64,000 nucleotides of DNA, from the NCBI GenBank assembly GCA_000149265.1, contig CH003423.1, positions 913,221 to 977,220 of the forward strand. Reading direction: 5' to 3'. Made by a program: the position numbers and the translations under genes. Within the stretch, counting starts at the first letter, position 1; every line of letters begins with the position of its first letter. Below the pieces are notes generated by a model. It saw nothing but the letters and a program-made list of their open reading frames with translations. It was not told where the DNA came from and did no database searches. Source of the DNA: Ciona savignyi (taxonomy: Eukaryota; Chordata; Ascidiacea; Phlebobranchia; Cionidae). Positions 1 to 11,900 of the stretch are shown here, piece by piece.

Positions 1-1
1 G

Positions 2-274
2 AACGAACCAAGCAAGTTTAAACCTGAGCGTCATCTCGACGATAAAGGAAACTTTGTTCAATCGAGCCACGTGATTCCATTCTCGGTTGGTCCACGTCAT
101 TGCTTGGGAGAACAACTGGCTCGAATGGAAGTCTTTATCTACCTGGTTTCGTTGGTTCAGAAGTTTGAATTTCTACCGGATCCAGACGCAACTGAGCTTC
201 CAGACATTAAAATAGGTTCTAACGGACCAGCTTATGTTCCATTACCATTTAATATGGTGGCAAGGGTAGTGTAA
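2..274 (+). CDS. Cytochrome P450 (CYP2 clan), 3' partial last exon
   Basis: This is the C-terminal 90 residues of a microsomal P450 monooxygenase; the rest of the gene lies left of the window. The frame opens at base 2 with a PERH (PERF-like) segment and carries the haem-thiolate motif FSVGPRHCLG, whose Cys is the axial haem ligand. The stop is at 272-274. At the nucleotide level it is almost the same as the last exons of the P450 genes ending at 8943, 29037 and 41875, so it belongs to the same local family. Substrate unknown. A possible AATAAA polyadenylation signal lies at 471-476, about 200 bases past the stop. Confidence 0.95.
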   Translation, partial: NEPSKFKPERHLDDKGNFVQSSHVIPFSVGPRHCLGEQLARMEVFIYLVSLVQKFEFLPDPDATELPDIKIGSNGPAYVPLPFNMVARVV

Positions 275-1267
275 AGCACATTGCACTAAGCGTATGGATT
301 TTCCGAAAACTTTTTTCCACAATTTTAAGCCAAATTAAGTTTTTAATTTTCTTGTATGTGACGTTGGCATTGAGTAATTACTAATTTAAGTAAAGTTGCA
401 TATCTGCCGGTTAGCCGTAAAAGGTTGAATACGGGTGTGTCCGAGTGTTGCATACTCGTGGAAATATTGCAATAAATTTTGTTTTTTTATCACATATTAA
501 ACTGTTTATTTTATCACACATATTAATTCTGTCTGTTCTCTTCAGTTAAACGCTATACGTGGGGTTTTGTTATTCCAATATCGTACAAACTTGTAATCAA
601 ATCTCTCTTAAACTTGTACCTGTGTTAAAAATCAATCTAGTTGTGCAGGGCTCAATGTGTGCATATAGCCCCGGCATTTCTTCCTGAACAATCCCTAAAA
701 TATAAATTTAAGCATAAAAAATGCTGCATCACCATGTCATTTGCAATGTTCATTTGGACAGAAAAAAGTTAATAAGTAGCGAATAATATGTGAGCCGATC
801 AATTTGGATTTCACAATGCCTATATGTAAGGTACACAAATACGTTTAGGTAATGTACACAAATACGTTTTCTGTCCTTTTAACTTATTAAAAGTTAATAT
901 TTAACTGTAAATTCGAATATTCACCATGACACGACAGATTTTGCCAACATAGTCAGCATAAATTTTGGTACATCAAGTTCTTATATCAAGAATGTAAAAT
1001 TAGTTAACAGTCAGTAGTCGTCCGTTAGTCTGCCTTATGCAGACGTAATCGGGAACTGTTTTACTGTGTTGCTTATTAGTACATTACTAATGTTATAATT
1101 GAGCGATTAATTCAAACACGTTATATCGAGAAAACTTTGTATTTACTTATCTGGAATTAAAAATAAGTTTTCTTTGCCATATTTTTAATAGTTACATTCT
1201 CGTTGTTGTGAATTTTAGTACAATTAAATTGACATAAGACCAACGTGTTTTGTTAATAATAACGATC
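275..1267. other. Intergenic spacer, P450 3' end to ALDH
   Basis: AT-rich sequence with no coding exon that I can support. It should hold the 3' UTR of the upstream P450 and the promoter and 5' UTR of the aldehyde dehydrogenase, but no clear TATA element was seen. A short direct repeat of the ACACAAATACGTTT type occurs around 833-870. Confidence 0.6.
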
Positions 1268-4200
1268 ATGGACAAAATACCCCCAGCTATTCCAAATCTT
1301 GAAATCAAGTACACCAAGGTAAGACGACATGGTACATAGTAGATTTTGTAACATAGAAAAGTAGGATATTTATGATTATCCCCGTGAATGAGACAACTGT
1401 TTTAAGATGTTATACTGTGGGTTATATATATATGGGCTATGCATATTTATCGTAGTACATCAACCATTGCATGGGTTATAGGTTTTCCAGCGTCATTTTC
1501 CTTATGTTTTATGTTTGTTCGGATTTAGTGCATTTGTTTAGGGGAATTTGTAGATAATATTGTATCACTATATCAATAATATTCTACATACTGTTGTAGT
1601 TATTCATCAACAACGAGTTTGTTGATTCAAAAGATGGATCGACCTTCCCCACTGAAAACCCGGCAACGGGGAAAGAAATATGTCGAGTTTCCGAAGCCAA
1701 AGCTGTAAGTTCTTTATAATACTTGCAATGCGTTTCACTTCATGAACAAAATATTTTATGGTCTTTTATACTAGTTTATTGCGGAATAATCTACAACCAC
1801 TAAGAAATGTTAAGGACAAAACTTATATATTATCTGTACTATAAATTGAAAGCTTAAAGTTATCAATATTGCAATGACTTTCGGTTTGGTGCATCGCATC
1901 TCTGGAACAAAAGTTTTGCTAATATCAAAGTAAATATTTAAACGTCTGAACTCATTTGCTGTTTGGCATAGTCAGCAAATTACATAACCACAACTTTGTT
2001 TTATACCTCTATATAAATAGGTCCAAAGTTTTAGCCAAACATCGTTATTTTTGTAATGGGCTTAAATCACCCTAACGATGTTTGGTTTATTGCTGCCCAA
2101 CGCTTAGGATGAATCCCTGAAAATTCCAGTTAAGGTTGGGTATAAAACCCATTTTCTTTAATGGGTCTCACATGCCAGAATGTCGAAACATTAAAAACCT
2201 TATCAGATTATTCTAAAGCTGCGTGAATTTGGAAACTCCAGAATATGTGCTATATAAATCCATATACCACGTCGAATTAGGTAACATGATGAACTATTAA
2301 AATAAAGAAATGTTGCTCTTCCTATTTAACTGTTAAATATTACCATACACAATATATCCATTATTTCGCAATACATCTATTATTGCGAAATATATCCATT
2401 ATTACGTTAAATATTTATTATTACACAATCTATATTATTATGCAATATATATATACATTATTACGCAATATACCCATTATTACATAATATATCCATTGAT
2501 ATGGAGAATTACCATTGTTTCAGGCTGATATAGACGCAGCTGTAGCAGCCGCACGAAAAGCTTTCCAACCAGGCTCGCCATGGAGGAAAACCGAACCCAA
2601 ACAACGAGGAATACTTCTCAATAAACTCGCTGACCTCATGCAAAGAGATTTGCACTACTTGGCTGTAAGTATCTCATTAAACCGTGTTATGAGTATGTGT
2701 ACATAAACTGTGATTTATGGGTTATGCATGGAGTCAATAAACTTCAGAATATTATAGTTTGGTTTAACCTTAAATTTGATTCTATCTGGACAAGACAACC
2801 CATAACTTTGTAATGCATTGTAAGAGTACACACGTTCTAAACGGCCGCCCAAATAAATTGGTGTGTATACTCTAAATAAATCTTCCCTGTGTGATTCTTC
2901 GAGTTCGAGTAATAAGTATATTTCAATAATGTACAGTATAATCAATTAAGATTATTGCATTCCCAATTTGTTTTTATAAAGTGTTAGCATTTATATTTAT
3001 ATTGAAATACTATTCTTCCGCAGTCATTGGAAAGTCTAGATGCTGGCAAGCTCTATTCGTCTTGCTATGCGCTTGAGATACAAGCGTGCATTGACGTAAT
3101 CAGGTATTTTGCTGGCTGGGCGGATAAAGACCACGGAAGTACTTTGCCAATGGGTAGGTTGGGTTTGTTGTAACAAATATGAAATATTGTCCGTATGGTT
3201 TTACAGATTTATTATCGTTTTGTTGTGACGAGCTTATGTGAATTCATTTCTTTTGATACCTCGTAGAGCAGAGAACAGTAGATCGCTTTTACATAAAACA
3301 CTTTAAAGATCCGCCCAAAATGAAGAGTTGCCACCTTTGTCAGTACATTTATTTTACTTAAGCAAATCGTTGCCTGGATCCATAGAAATTATTTACCAAA
3401 CTCCCATAACAACAAAAAACAGCCGTTAGTTCTTCATTGAGTCGTTTGACTTAAAATCAACTTGGCAATCTATCTAACATAAAAACATTACTGCGTCATA
3501 AAACATTATTGCGTCATTTATTTGCAACTGGGTTAGGCAATGTTCACTTATTGCCCTAGGCAAGAGCACAATGGGCTAACCAGAATTTTTCAGATTTCTG
3601 CAACCCTTTGGCGGAAAGGCAACCCACTAACCCAATAAGTTATTCGGTCGATAAACAAATATTACCTGTACAACTGTGTAGGTGATTGGTTTACCTCGAC
3701 CGACTCATATATTCTATTTTTTTAAACAACAGGCGTTGTGACGTTTCGTAATGGGTTCGATATTACGCCGCGATAAATAAATAAATCAACATAAAAAATA
3801 ACATTGACTTATTTAATTAAATTCTCTCCATTGCTTTAGATGATGGTTTCTTTGCGTACACCCGTCATGAACCAGTAGGAGTATGTGGTGGCATTATCCC
3901 GGTGAGTCGTATGAAGACATCTTGGTTTCATAAAAGTATTTTAAATGGTATTAAAATTAGTCGCTTTGGGGATAAATTTTCTACGGCTTTTAGTTTTAAG
4001 TATTTTGGGTGGTTATGTTAACTTATAACCAAGGTGTATTATATTTTATAAGATAATATTTGTATTTTACGAATGAAATATTTTAACACTACCAACCAGA
4101 AGGTTTAGTTTATATTTTATAAGATATCTAAATCTATGTCTGGACAGGTTCAGTTTTTAATTGCAGGTTATACTCCAACCTTGGGGATGGTAAAATGTTA

Positions 4201-6950
4201 CGATGGTTACGGTACATTTTAATACACTCGGTCACAACAATTAAAATAATGCAAATGTTATCTATAGTGGAATTTCCCGTTGACGATGTTTTCTTGGAAA
4301 TTAGCTCCGTGCATTGCAATGGGAAATGTTCTTGTGATGAAACCAGCTGAACTCACTCCTCTGACGGCGCTTTATTTGGGAACGCTCATCAAGGAGGCAG
4401 GGTTCCCCCCTGGGGTCGTCAATGTAGTGCCGGGTAAATTAACTTACAGAAATAGTAAAAGATTTGTTAAGCTGAACGTTCCTGTGTTGAACAAGTAGTA
4501 CAGCCCACGTATGCCCCGGTCACTATATCCATTGAACACTCTACTAATTTCCTTTTAATTACATAAGAAACCTGACCCAATTCAGGTTAAGAAAAATAGG
4601 TTAAGACTCATTGAAATGCTCCCCTCCACGGAATTCTTTAGTAAAAGGCGAAAGAATCATACGATGAAGAGAAGCCAGAGTAATTTAAGAACTGTTGTCA
4701 GCACACACTAATTACTCTTATAATCTAGCGTTTGTGGGGTGTTGAAAAATTACAATTTGTTTTACTGAATAGACATATATTTATAAATATGAGATACTTC
4801 TCAAGTAGATTCTGCAGTCCATTAACGTATAGAATCTTAACAGAATCCTATCACGGCAGGTTATGGTAAAACCGCTGGATCTGCTTTGTCCAGACACATG
4901 GACGTTGATAAAATCGCCTTCACCGGATCAGCTTTGGTTGGGAGGCAAATACAGAAGGATTCGGCAGAAACCAACCTGAAGCGAGTTACACTTGAACTCG
5001 GAGGGAAAAGTCCAAATATTGTTTTTGCTGATGCCAATTGTGAGTTGTAACATGAAACCCGTTTAAAAAATATATATATAATAGCGGCGGTATTTAACAG
5101 GGCACTTTCAAATAAATGAACTCGCAATTTTCGAAATTTATATCATTGTATGTTTATTTCGACTTATGATATTATTTAATCTGAAACTCGGCATTGATCT
5201 TATGAAAGTTGTTGTCTTTGAGAGATCGTGAAGCAGTTTTGTAATCTAGAAATTTGTACAAACTACCCTTTTAAAAGTGTGCATCTTATATTGTTCTTAT
5301 CCTTATTAAACATAAAGAACATATCGTCCAATTTGTTGGGTTGAATATATTTCTTTGTTGCCAATAGTGGATTACGCCGTAGAGATGGCTCATATTGCGG
5401 TGTTCTCAAACAGCGGCCAAATCTGCTGTGCTGGCACTCGTACCTATGTGCAAGAAGATATTTATGATACTTTTGTGAAGAAAAGTGTGGAAAGAGCCAA
5501 GAAGGGCAATATCGGGTCTCCAAGCTCATTAACAACCGAGTATGGACCACAGGTAAACGTTTGGTATGATTATATATGGGGTGAATATAGTGCGTTTTAT
5601 CTTTCTAAAACCTTTGCTTATTACCTTGGCCCAAGTCGAAGATCATTTAAGATAGGCACAGAGTAAGATGATTTGACTTCTTATGTCTGCAAAAGTTTTT
5701 GTGTGACATATTTTGCTTTATAAATCGTCGCATTTTGCTGTTTCCTATGATGACGCTACTAATTTACTTTTTATTTACATTATGCTCACAATAAATTATG
5801 CTTAGCTGTTTGTCAAAGATGCTCTTTAGCTGCTATTTATTTAATGGCAGGACCTACCGAAATGTTGTTTAATTCCACTCAATCTGCATAGATATCAAAG
5901 CTACAGAAAGACAAGATCTTAAAATATTTGGAAGGAGGAGTGAAGGAAGGATGCAAGATAGAATGTGGCGGTGTCCAAGTGGAGGGAAATAACGGACATT
6001 ATATTCAACCTACCGTGATCACAGGTCTTACTGATGAGATGACGGTTACTAAGGAAGAGGTACTGCGGTTGACATTTTAATGGTTATGAGTAATTGGTTG
6101 AAGACAAGTAATTTATATTGAATTGGCGGGAAATGCAAACCTGAGTCACAATATATGTGAATATAGTAAATTTTTCAGAATTTAAACAATACGCACCGGT
6201 AGATTCAAAATTCAAATAAAACAGAAAAATAGTTTTTATATATTTTGGATATGCCATATTAGTTAAAAATAATGTTCTTTTTTATACTCAACCGATAGAT
6301 TAAACTGCACGACGATTCAGCTCAGATCCCAATGCGACAGCCTATATACCAATCCTACTACATTATACCATTAAAAACCGACCTTGTGACAAATTGATTT
6401 TTTTGAGCCTTGACTTAGAAAATTAGTTAAAAGTTTGAGCCTTGACTTAGAAAAATAGGTAAAACACTGCACTGCTAAATCAATCTTTGTTTTGTTAAAG
6501 ATATTTGGACCAGTTCAGCAGATATACAAGTTCAAAGATGTGTCTGAAGTTTTAAAAAAGGCGAACAATACAAGATATGGATTGGCAGCTGCTGTTTTTA
6601 CTAACGATCTTAACAAAGCTATGACAATCTCTAATGGCGTGGAAGCCGGAACTGTATGGTTAGTTACTGCTTAATTTATTTTAATTTTTATTTTGTTGCA
6701 ATAAAGTTCGCTGGTAACTTAAATTAATTGGTGGGGTTAGTTACTTTCAAGAGCCTGTGTTAAATTGTACAGTTCACAATATAAGATTGATTGTCTCCAC
6801 AGGGTGAACTGTTATTACAAGATGGGTCCAACTTTGCCTTTCGGTGGGTACAAAGAATCCGGGTTTGGTCGTGAACTTGGTCAGTATGCTCTTCATGAAT
6901 ACACTGAAGTAAAAACCGTCGCAATGAAAATAAACGCCCCTAGTTTGTAA
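1268..6950 (+). CDS. Aldehyde dehydrogenase, cytosolic ALDH1/ALDH2 type
   Basis: NAD(P)+-dependent oxidation of aldehydes, possibly including retinal, to carboxylic acids. Eleven exons: 1268-1318, 1600-1704, 2524-2664, 3024-3153, 3840-3901, 4268-4433, 4860-5039, 5368-5552, 5892-6059, 6501-6658, 6803-6950. All junctions are GT-AG and join in frame to 497 aa, the usual length for the family (about 500). Visible landmarks are PWNF with oxyanion-hole Asn165, the cofactor segment FTGSALVG (239-246), LELGG with general base Glu264, and GQICCAG with nucleophile Cys298. The C-terminus [18 protein letters not shown] is typical of ALDH1/2. There is no mitochondrial presequence, so it is probably cytosolic, like ALDH1A. 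The family consensus FTGSTEVG has Thr-Glu replaced by Ala-Leu. Choice between ALDH1A and ALDH1B/2 needs a tree. Confidence 0.95.
2338..2498. repeat. Degenerate AT-rich tandem repeat in ALDH intron 2
   Basis: Imperfect repetition of a roughly 20-24 base unit resembling ATTATTACGCAATATATCC, ending just before the splice acceptor of exon 3. Copies vary in length and sequence. It reads as a decayed minisatellite. Confidence 0.6.
3537..3655 (-). mobile_element. Degenerate tRNA-derived SINE fragment (ALDH intron 4)
   Basis: Matches the head half of the local SINE family in reverse: a GCCCTAGGCAAGAGCACA stretch, then CTGCAACCCTTTGGCGGAAAGGC and a decayed tRNA-like end. Strongly diverged, and antisense to its host gene. 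Confidence 0.5.
6402..6462 (+). repeat. Short tandem duplication in ALDH intron 9
   Basis: Two adjacent copies of a unit of about 30 bases that begins TGAGCCTTGACTTAGAAAA. It lies just upstream of the exon 10 acceptor at 6500. Confidence 0.7.
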
Positions 6951-7306
6951 TCTATATACGTTTTGATTTGGTAGTCAAACTAATCTTGCAAACAATTTAA
7001 TTTACCATGTATTGGCGAAACGTATGAAATGTGTACATCATTTCAATATAGATTCAGCAGGACAACACTATCTATGCAGTATAACATTTAAAAACATGCG
7101 AACAAAAATACCAAACTTTTTTTGCATGCAGTTGATGAAGTTAAAATATTTACACTTTAGAGTGCTCAACATTTCTGTTAAATTATTATGTTACTCATAC
7201 TACATATATTAAATGCTTATTTTAATTCTGTTGATTTGTAACTCAATTAAACAAACGATATAAAGGGAGTGTGGGGTCTTGCTATACATTCTAAAATATT
7301 ATTTCA

Positions 7307-7481
7307 NNNNNNNNNNNNNNNNNNNNNNNNNNNNNNNNNNNNNNNNNNNNNNNNNNNNNNNNNNNNNNNNNNNNNNNNNNNNNNNNNNNNNNNNNNNNNN
7401 NNNNNNNNNNNNNNNNNNNNNNNNNNNNNNNNNNNNNNNNNNNNNNNNNNNNNNNNNNNNNNNNNNNNNNNNNNNNNNNNN
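7307..7481. other. Assembly gap (175 N)
   Basis: A run of 175 undetermined bases in the spacer between the aldehyde dehydrogenase and the minus-strand P450. It shows that the source is a draft assembly, which matters when judging the one-base indels elsewhere in the window. Confidence 1.
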
Positions 7482-8942
7482 GTTTCATTGGTTCCAAGGT
7501 AATTTCTACCTGTTCCGAACGCAGCCATCAATCTTCCATAAAATGACCATAATTATCGCAGCTAAATATGTCTCCTGGCGACATTAAAATATTGCCAAGG
7601 ATTTAAGGGGTAAGTGTTGTCTACAATAAAATAATTTTGGAGAATGTTTCATTTAACACAAATATGAAAGTACTTTCTCCACAGTGATCACTTTCCCAGC
7701 AATATTATTATTTTATTATAGGACAAAACCTTATTAGATTTCTGTAAAATATACAGTGCTATAACATAGGATAGGATATTCCTGTTTATCCTCAGGAATA
7801 GGAAAACCAAGGAGGTTAACACACGGGCAATTGTCAGATCACCACGCGCTCATTGTCGGGTTATCGGAGCTATTTCCGTTTGTTGTGTATAATTCATACA
7901 TTCCTTCTATTTAGTAGAACCCATACTCCGACGGGTTCAGAAAATGTCTGTGATGTGCCGGACAATAGCTTATATGGTAGAAAGGTCTATAACTCTATAA
8001 CATATATGCCAAATGCTAAATATGTGTTTTTTAAAGTGTCACCTTTACATATAGGCACAACTGCAATTGGCTCAAGCAGGTAATCCCTGCTCGTAAATGT
8101 GTCAAAATCTACATGGCCGGATAAATCCAAATCCATTTTTAATTACCGGAATTTTAATGATAATGTGTAATAAAGATATCTGATTAACATAGACATTAAA
8201 CTAGGTTTACCATGAAATTTGTAACACCAGCAAATCAGAACGGGTTGACCGTGAAATAATTTTGTTTCCAGAAACAAAAATCGCAAACTAGAAACTAAAA
8301 TCGGATCTTAGAAACGAAATGATAAACGGAAATTTGTAAATGCATGCAAAAGGATAGGCGTTACCGTTCCCGCTTATAGCCTACGCTTAATAAAAATGTA
8401 ATAGCATCACCGATGTAAAATTCTTAAAATAATGCGCTAGACTAAAAGGGAGTGAGCAACTTAATAATAAAATTTATAGAGCGATAACAAAACGACCCTT
8501 CGCATTATTGTTTTGTCGAGTAATTTTTTTTTTTGATTTTTCATTTTTCACTTTTTAACAACTGTAAAAAATCAAATCTTCTATGCTTTAAGGCAGTGGG
8601 TACATACGTGGTGTTGGATCAATAACCAGACATTCTAAGCAACTTTTTCAATTTTCCACACTCACAGCAAATTCCTTTTTCCGATTTATGATGGTAAAGC
8701 TTGGTCTACCTGTATGCGTAATAAGACGGGACCATTCAGTTTTATAATAAATTTAATATTCGCCGTTACAATCATGAGTACATGTGTTTATTGAGCTATA
8801 ATAATTTGTCAAAATTAGATTGCAAGGGTGTTACAGGTATTTGCCCTGTATGATAATTAGAAGTGACAATACCTAAAGCAACATCCAAATAATTCATGCA
8901 AAAATGTCTTTATGTTGGATAATGCTTGCTATATTATACAGC
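7482..8942. other. Intergenic spacer with SINE remnant
   Basis: No gene recognised. It contains a truncated SINE (7768-7970) and the probable 3' UTR of the P450 that ends at 8943. On the minus strand an AATAAA-type signal is possible near 8786-8791. Repeated short GAAAC motifs around 8270-8320 look like simple sequence. Confidence 0.6.
7768..7970 (-). mobile_element. tRNA-derived SINE, 5'-truncated
   Basis: Starts with the GGATAGGATATT tail, continues through TTTATCC, AAAACCAAGG, the ACACGGGCAAT block and the GTTGTGTATAAT block, and stops before the tRNA-like head. The right-hand part has diverged. Confidence 0.8.
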
Positions 8943-11900
8943 TTAAATTTCTTTTGCAACTAGTTGGTAGGGAAAGGGTACAAAGGCCGTTCCATTTGCT
9001 CCGTTATCAATATCTGGAAGATCTGTTGCGTCTGGATCCGGTAGAAATTCAAATTTCTGAACCAACGAAACCAGGAAGATGAAGACTTCCATTCGAGCCA
9101 CTTGTTCTCCCAAGCAATGACGTGGACCAACCGAGAACGGAATCACGTGTTTCGATTGAACAAAGTTTCCTTTATCATCGAGATGACGTTCAGGTTTAAA
9201 CTTGTTTGGTTCGTCCCACACATCAGGATTGTTGTGTACAGCCCATATATTGGTTGAAATCTATTTTAAAATATTTACTCTGATAAACATATAATTATAC
9301 TTAAGCAGGGCATATTTGGCTATAGAGGCCTACCGTTGTGCCTTTCGGAATTGTGTACCCGTTAATGTCAAAGCTTTTATTGGTCTTGTGTGGAACGTTC
9401 AGTGGTACAAGCGTACGGAAACGATACACCTCTTGGATAAAAGCACACGTGTACGGCATATCTACTTTCTGGGACATACTTGGACGGGCACTGCATCCTT
9501 AAAAGGAAAAAAGATTTAGAAACCACAATGCTTGCATTTCACAACGGATTATAAAATAGTTCAATTTTTCGGTATTAACTTAAAAAAAACACATACAATT
9601 ACGAAACAGGTTTTAAGTATAACAATTATGACTACTACCGGTCATGATTTTCGTACGACCGATTAGCTTGCTGGTTTTGTGTGTCGCCTTCCAGCCGAAG
9701 GGTTTAGATTCGAAACTGATCGATAGCTAGTCGGCTGTGTCCTTGGGCAAGGCACTTAACGGTCATTGCCTGAGCACAGTGGAAAGATTGGTTCTACCAA
9801 ATTAAAGAGACATTTTAATCATACACAACAAAATGCAATAGCTCAGGTAATCCGACGGTGGGCGATAAGATATTCTGACGAATGCTCGTCTGTTAACGCC
9901 CGTTGCGTTTTCTCAGACACGGGGATAAACTTGAATGTATTATCTTTCTGCATTTACTCACCCAGTACTTTCATTATCTCTTCACGTAATTTGTCTTGGG
10001 TTTCTGGATAATGTAACATACAGAGCAATGCCCATCTTATTGTGCTTGTCGTTGTTTCAGTGCCAGCTTCAAAAAGATCCCGAACGTATTGCATTAATTG
10101 CAAATGCTGCGTAAATTTTGTGTGGCTGAATGGTTAACGGGACCCATGCATATTTAATTCTATATAACAACGTTTTAAGGAAGTGCCTATCATAGTTTTG
10201 GCCAAATAATAAAACAACCGCAACAAATACGCTAATGTAAACAGATCCAGAGAATATTACATTTCATTACAAAAATCTTAAAACCAACAATTTCAAGTAT
10301 ACATCATTAACTCAAAAGTTCATCATCGTCTTTCAAGCTAAACGTTTTTGATTGAAACTGGTGCACAGCTGGTCAACTGTGCCCCAGGTCTTTGAAGGTG
10401 GCCGAAGTACAAAATCTAATTGAATCATTTAGCCAGCACATTCAGCGCAATAAGGGAGCTTACCGTGAAGTCTGAATTGGATTGGTCTCGCTTCATTTCA
10501 AGAATAAAAGCGTCAATAAAATCCCGTATGTTGTTGTTGTCATATGTACTTTCATGTTCTTCGATTACTTGCTTGAAAAAGCCTTAAAACAACAGAAAGA
10601 GTCAATAAATAAAAGAGCACGGAATTGCTGAATATTGATACCTAACATAATCATTTCTTCTTTCATCGATTCCTTATAAGTCGTGGAAAATGGTGGAATA
10701 TACTTCAAGAGAGGAGCAAACATCATCATGTTAAACAATAAGGGAGAAACTGGGTCACTCATCCTGATGAAGAAATAAAAGTATATGAGCTGGACAGACT
10801 TGACGGTTTGTTTTTTTGTGTGATCATCCCACACCATGTCAGTAAAACCGTGTATATATACTTTATAGCAATCTAGTTTGTTCGATTTCCTAATTCCGTT
10901 GAACTAAATAGGCATCTAAACCAGTAGGTCGATAATCGTTGTCTTCTTAGGCAGACACTTGTTAAAACCCAGGGGTTATTGTTTCTTATTGTATTTCCCC
11001 CAATGTAACATACCGGGGTGACGGTGTGTCACAAGTTTTTTTTTCTTCTTTGAAATAAAAATGAATATTACATAACCCAATATTTATTCAAACAAAAAGA
11101 CAATTAAAAAAACAGAAGCTGTAGTTTCATTAAACAAAAATAGGGTAAAATATGATGCAGGTGCTGCGTCTTACAAATACTTACCATTTTTGTAGCATGT
11201 CAAGCAATTGTTTAAAGAAGCCTTCATCGTATTCGCATCTGTGTCCAAGCACAACGTTGTAAATAACGTTTGCCACTGCGTTTGTCAAAATGCTCTGTAG
11301 TAGGATTTTAAGTTCATATATTGCGGCAAAATAGGCTCCGTTTGATCGAATAAAATGCCTTATAAAACAATGTATATTAACAAGACGTAAAAACAGGCGG
11401 TGTATCTTATTTTTTATATGTTAAACATATATTTTTTAATTAGTTTACATAAGACGGTTAGAATAAGAAATAATATTTAAAATTTTAAGAAAGAAAAAGA
11501 TTAAGAAAGAATATTCAAATTTCCCGGTAGGTAAAAAAAAGAAAGTGTAAAATATAAAACAAAACTAAATAAATATTAAACACAACATTATCTTATTGAG
11601 AAGAATCAAGAAATGTCGTAAAAGTATTGTTTTGTGGTCATTCAACTTACACCCTTAGAAGTGAGACCCAAGCAACCGCAGTCCAGACCCTATACATCTG
11701 AGACCCACGCAACTAAGACCATTTCAGGCCCGAAACACCATCAACACCACAGATACCACCGACTGTACTTGTGCAGACAAAATGAGCAATGAGCATCGGT
11801 AAACAAAGAACACACCCAAAATGTGTTTTATTTACCAGGGTACGTTTTGAACCGCTGAAGGAGTCGTCTATAAGGCCGTATTTAAGTAGAAAACGGTTTG

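Noticed and set aside
10345..10400. Possible SINE scrap in P450 intron 6
   Set aside because: Only GATTGAAACTGGT and GGTCAACTGTG resemble the element; too short to call.
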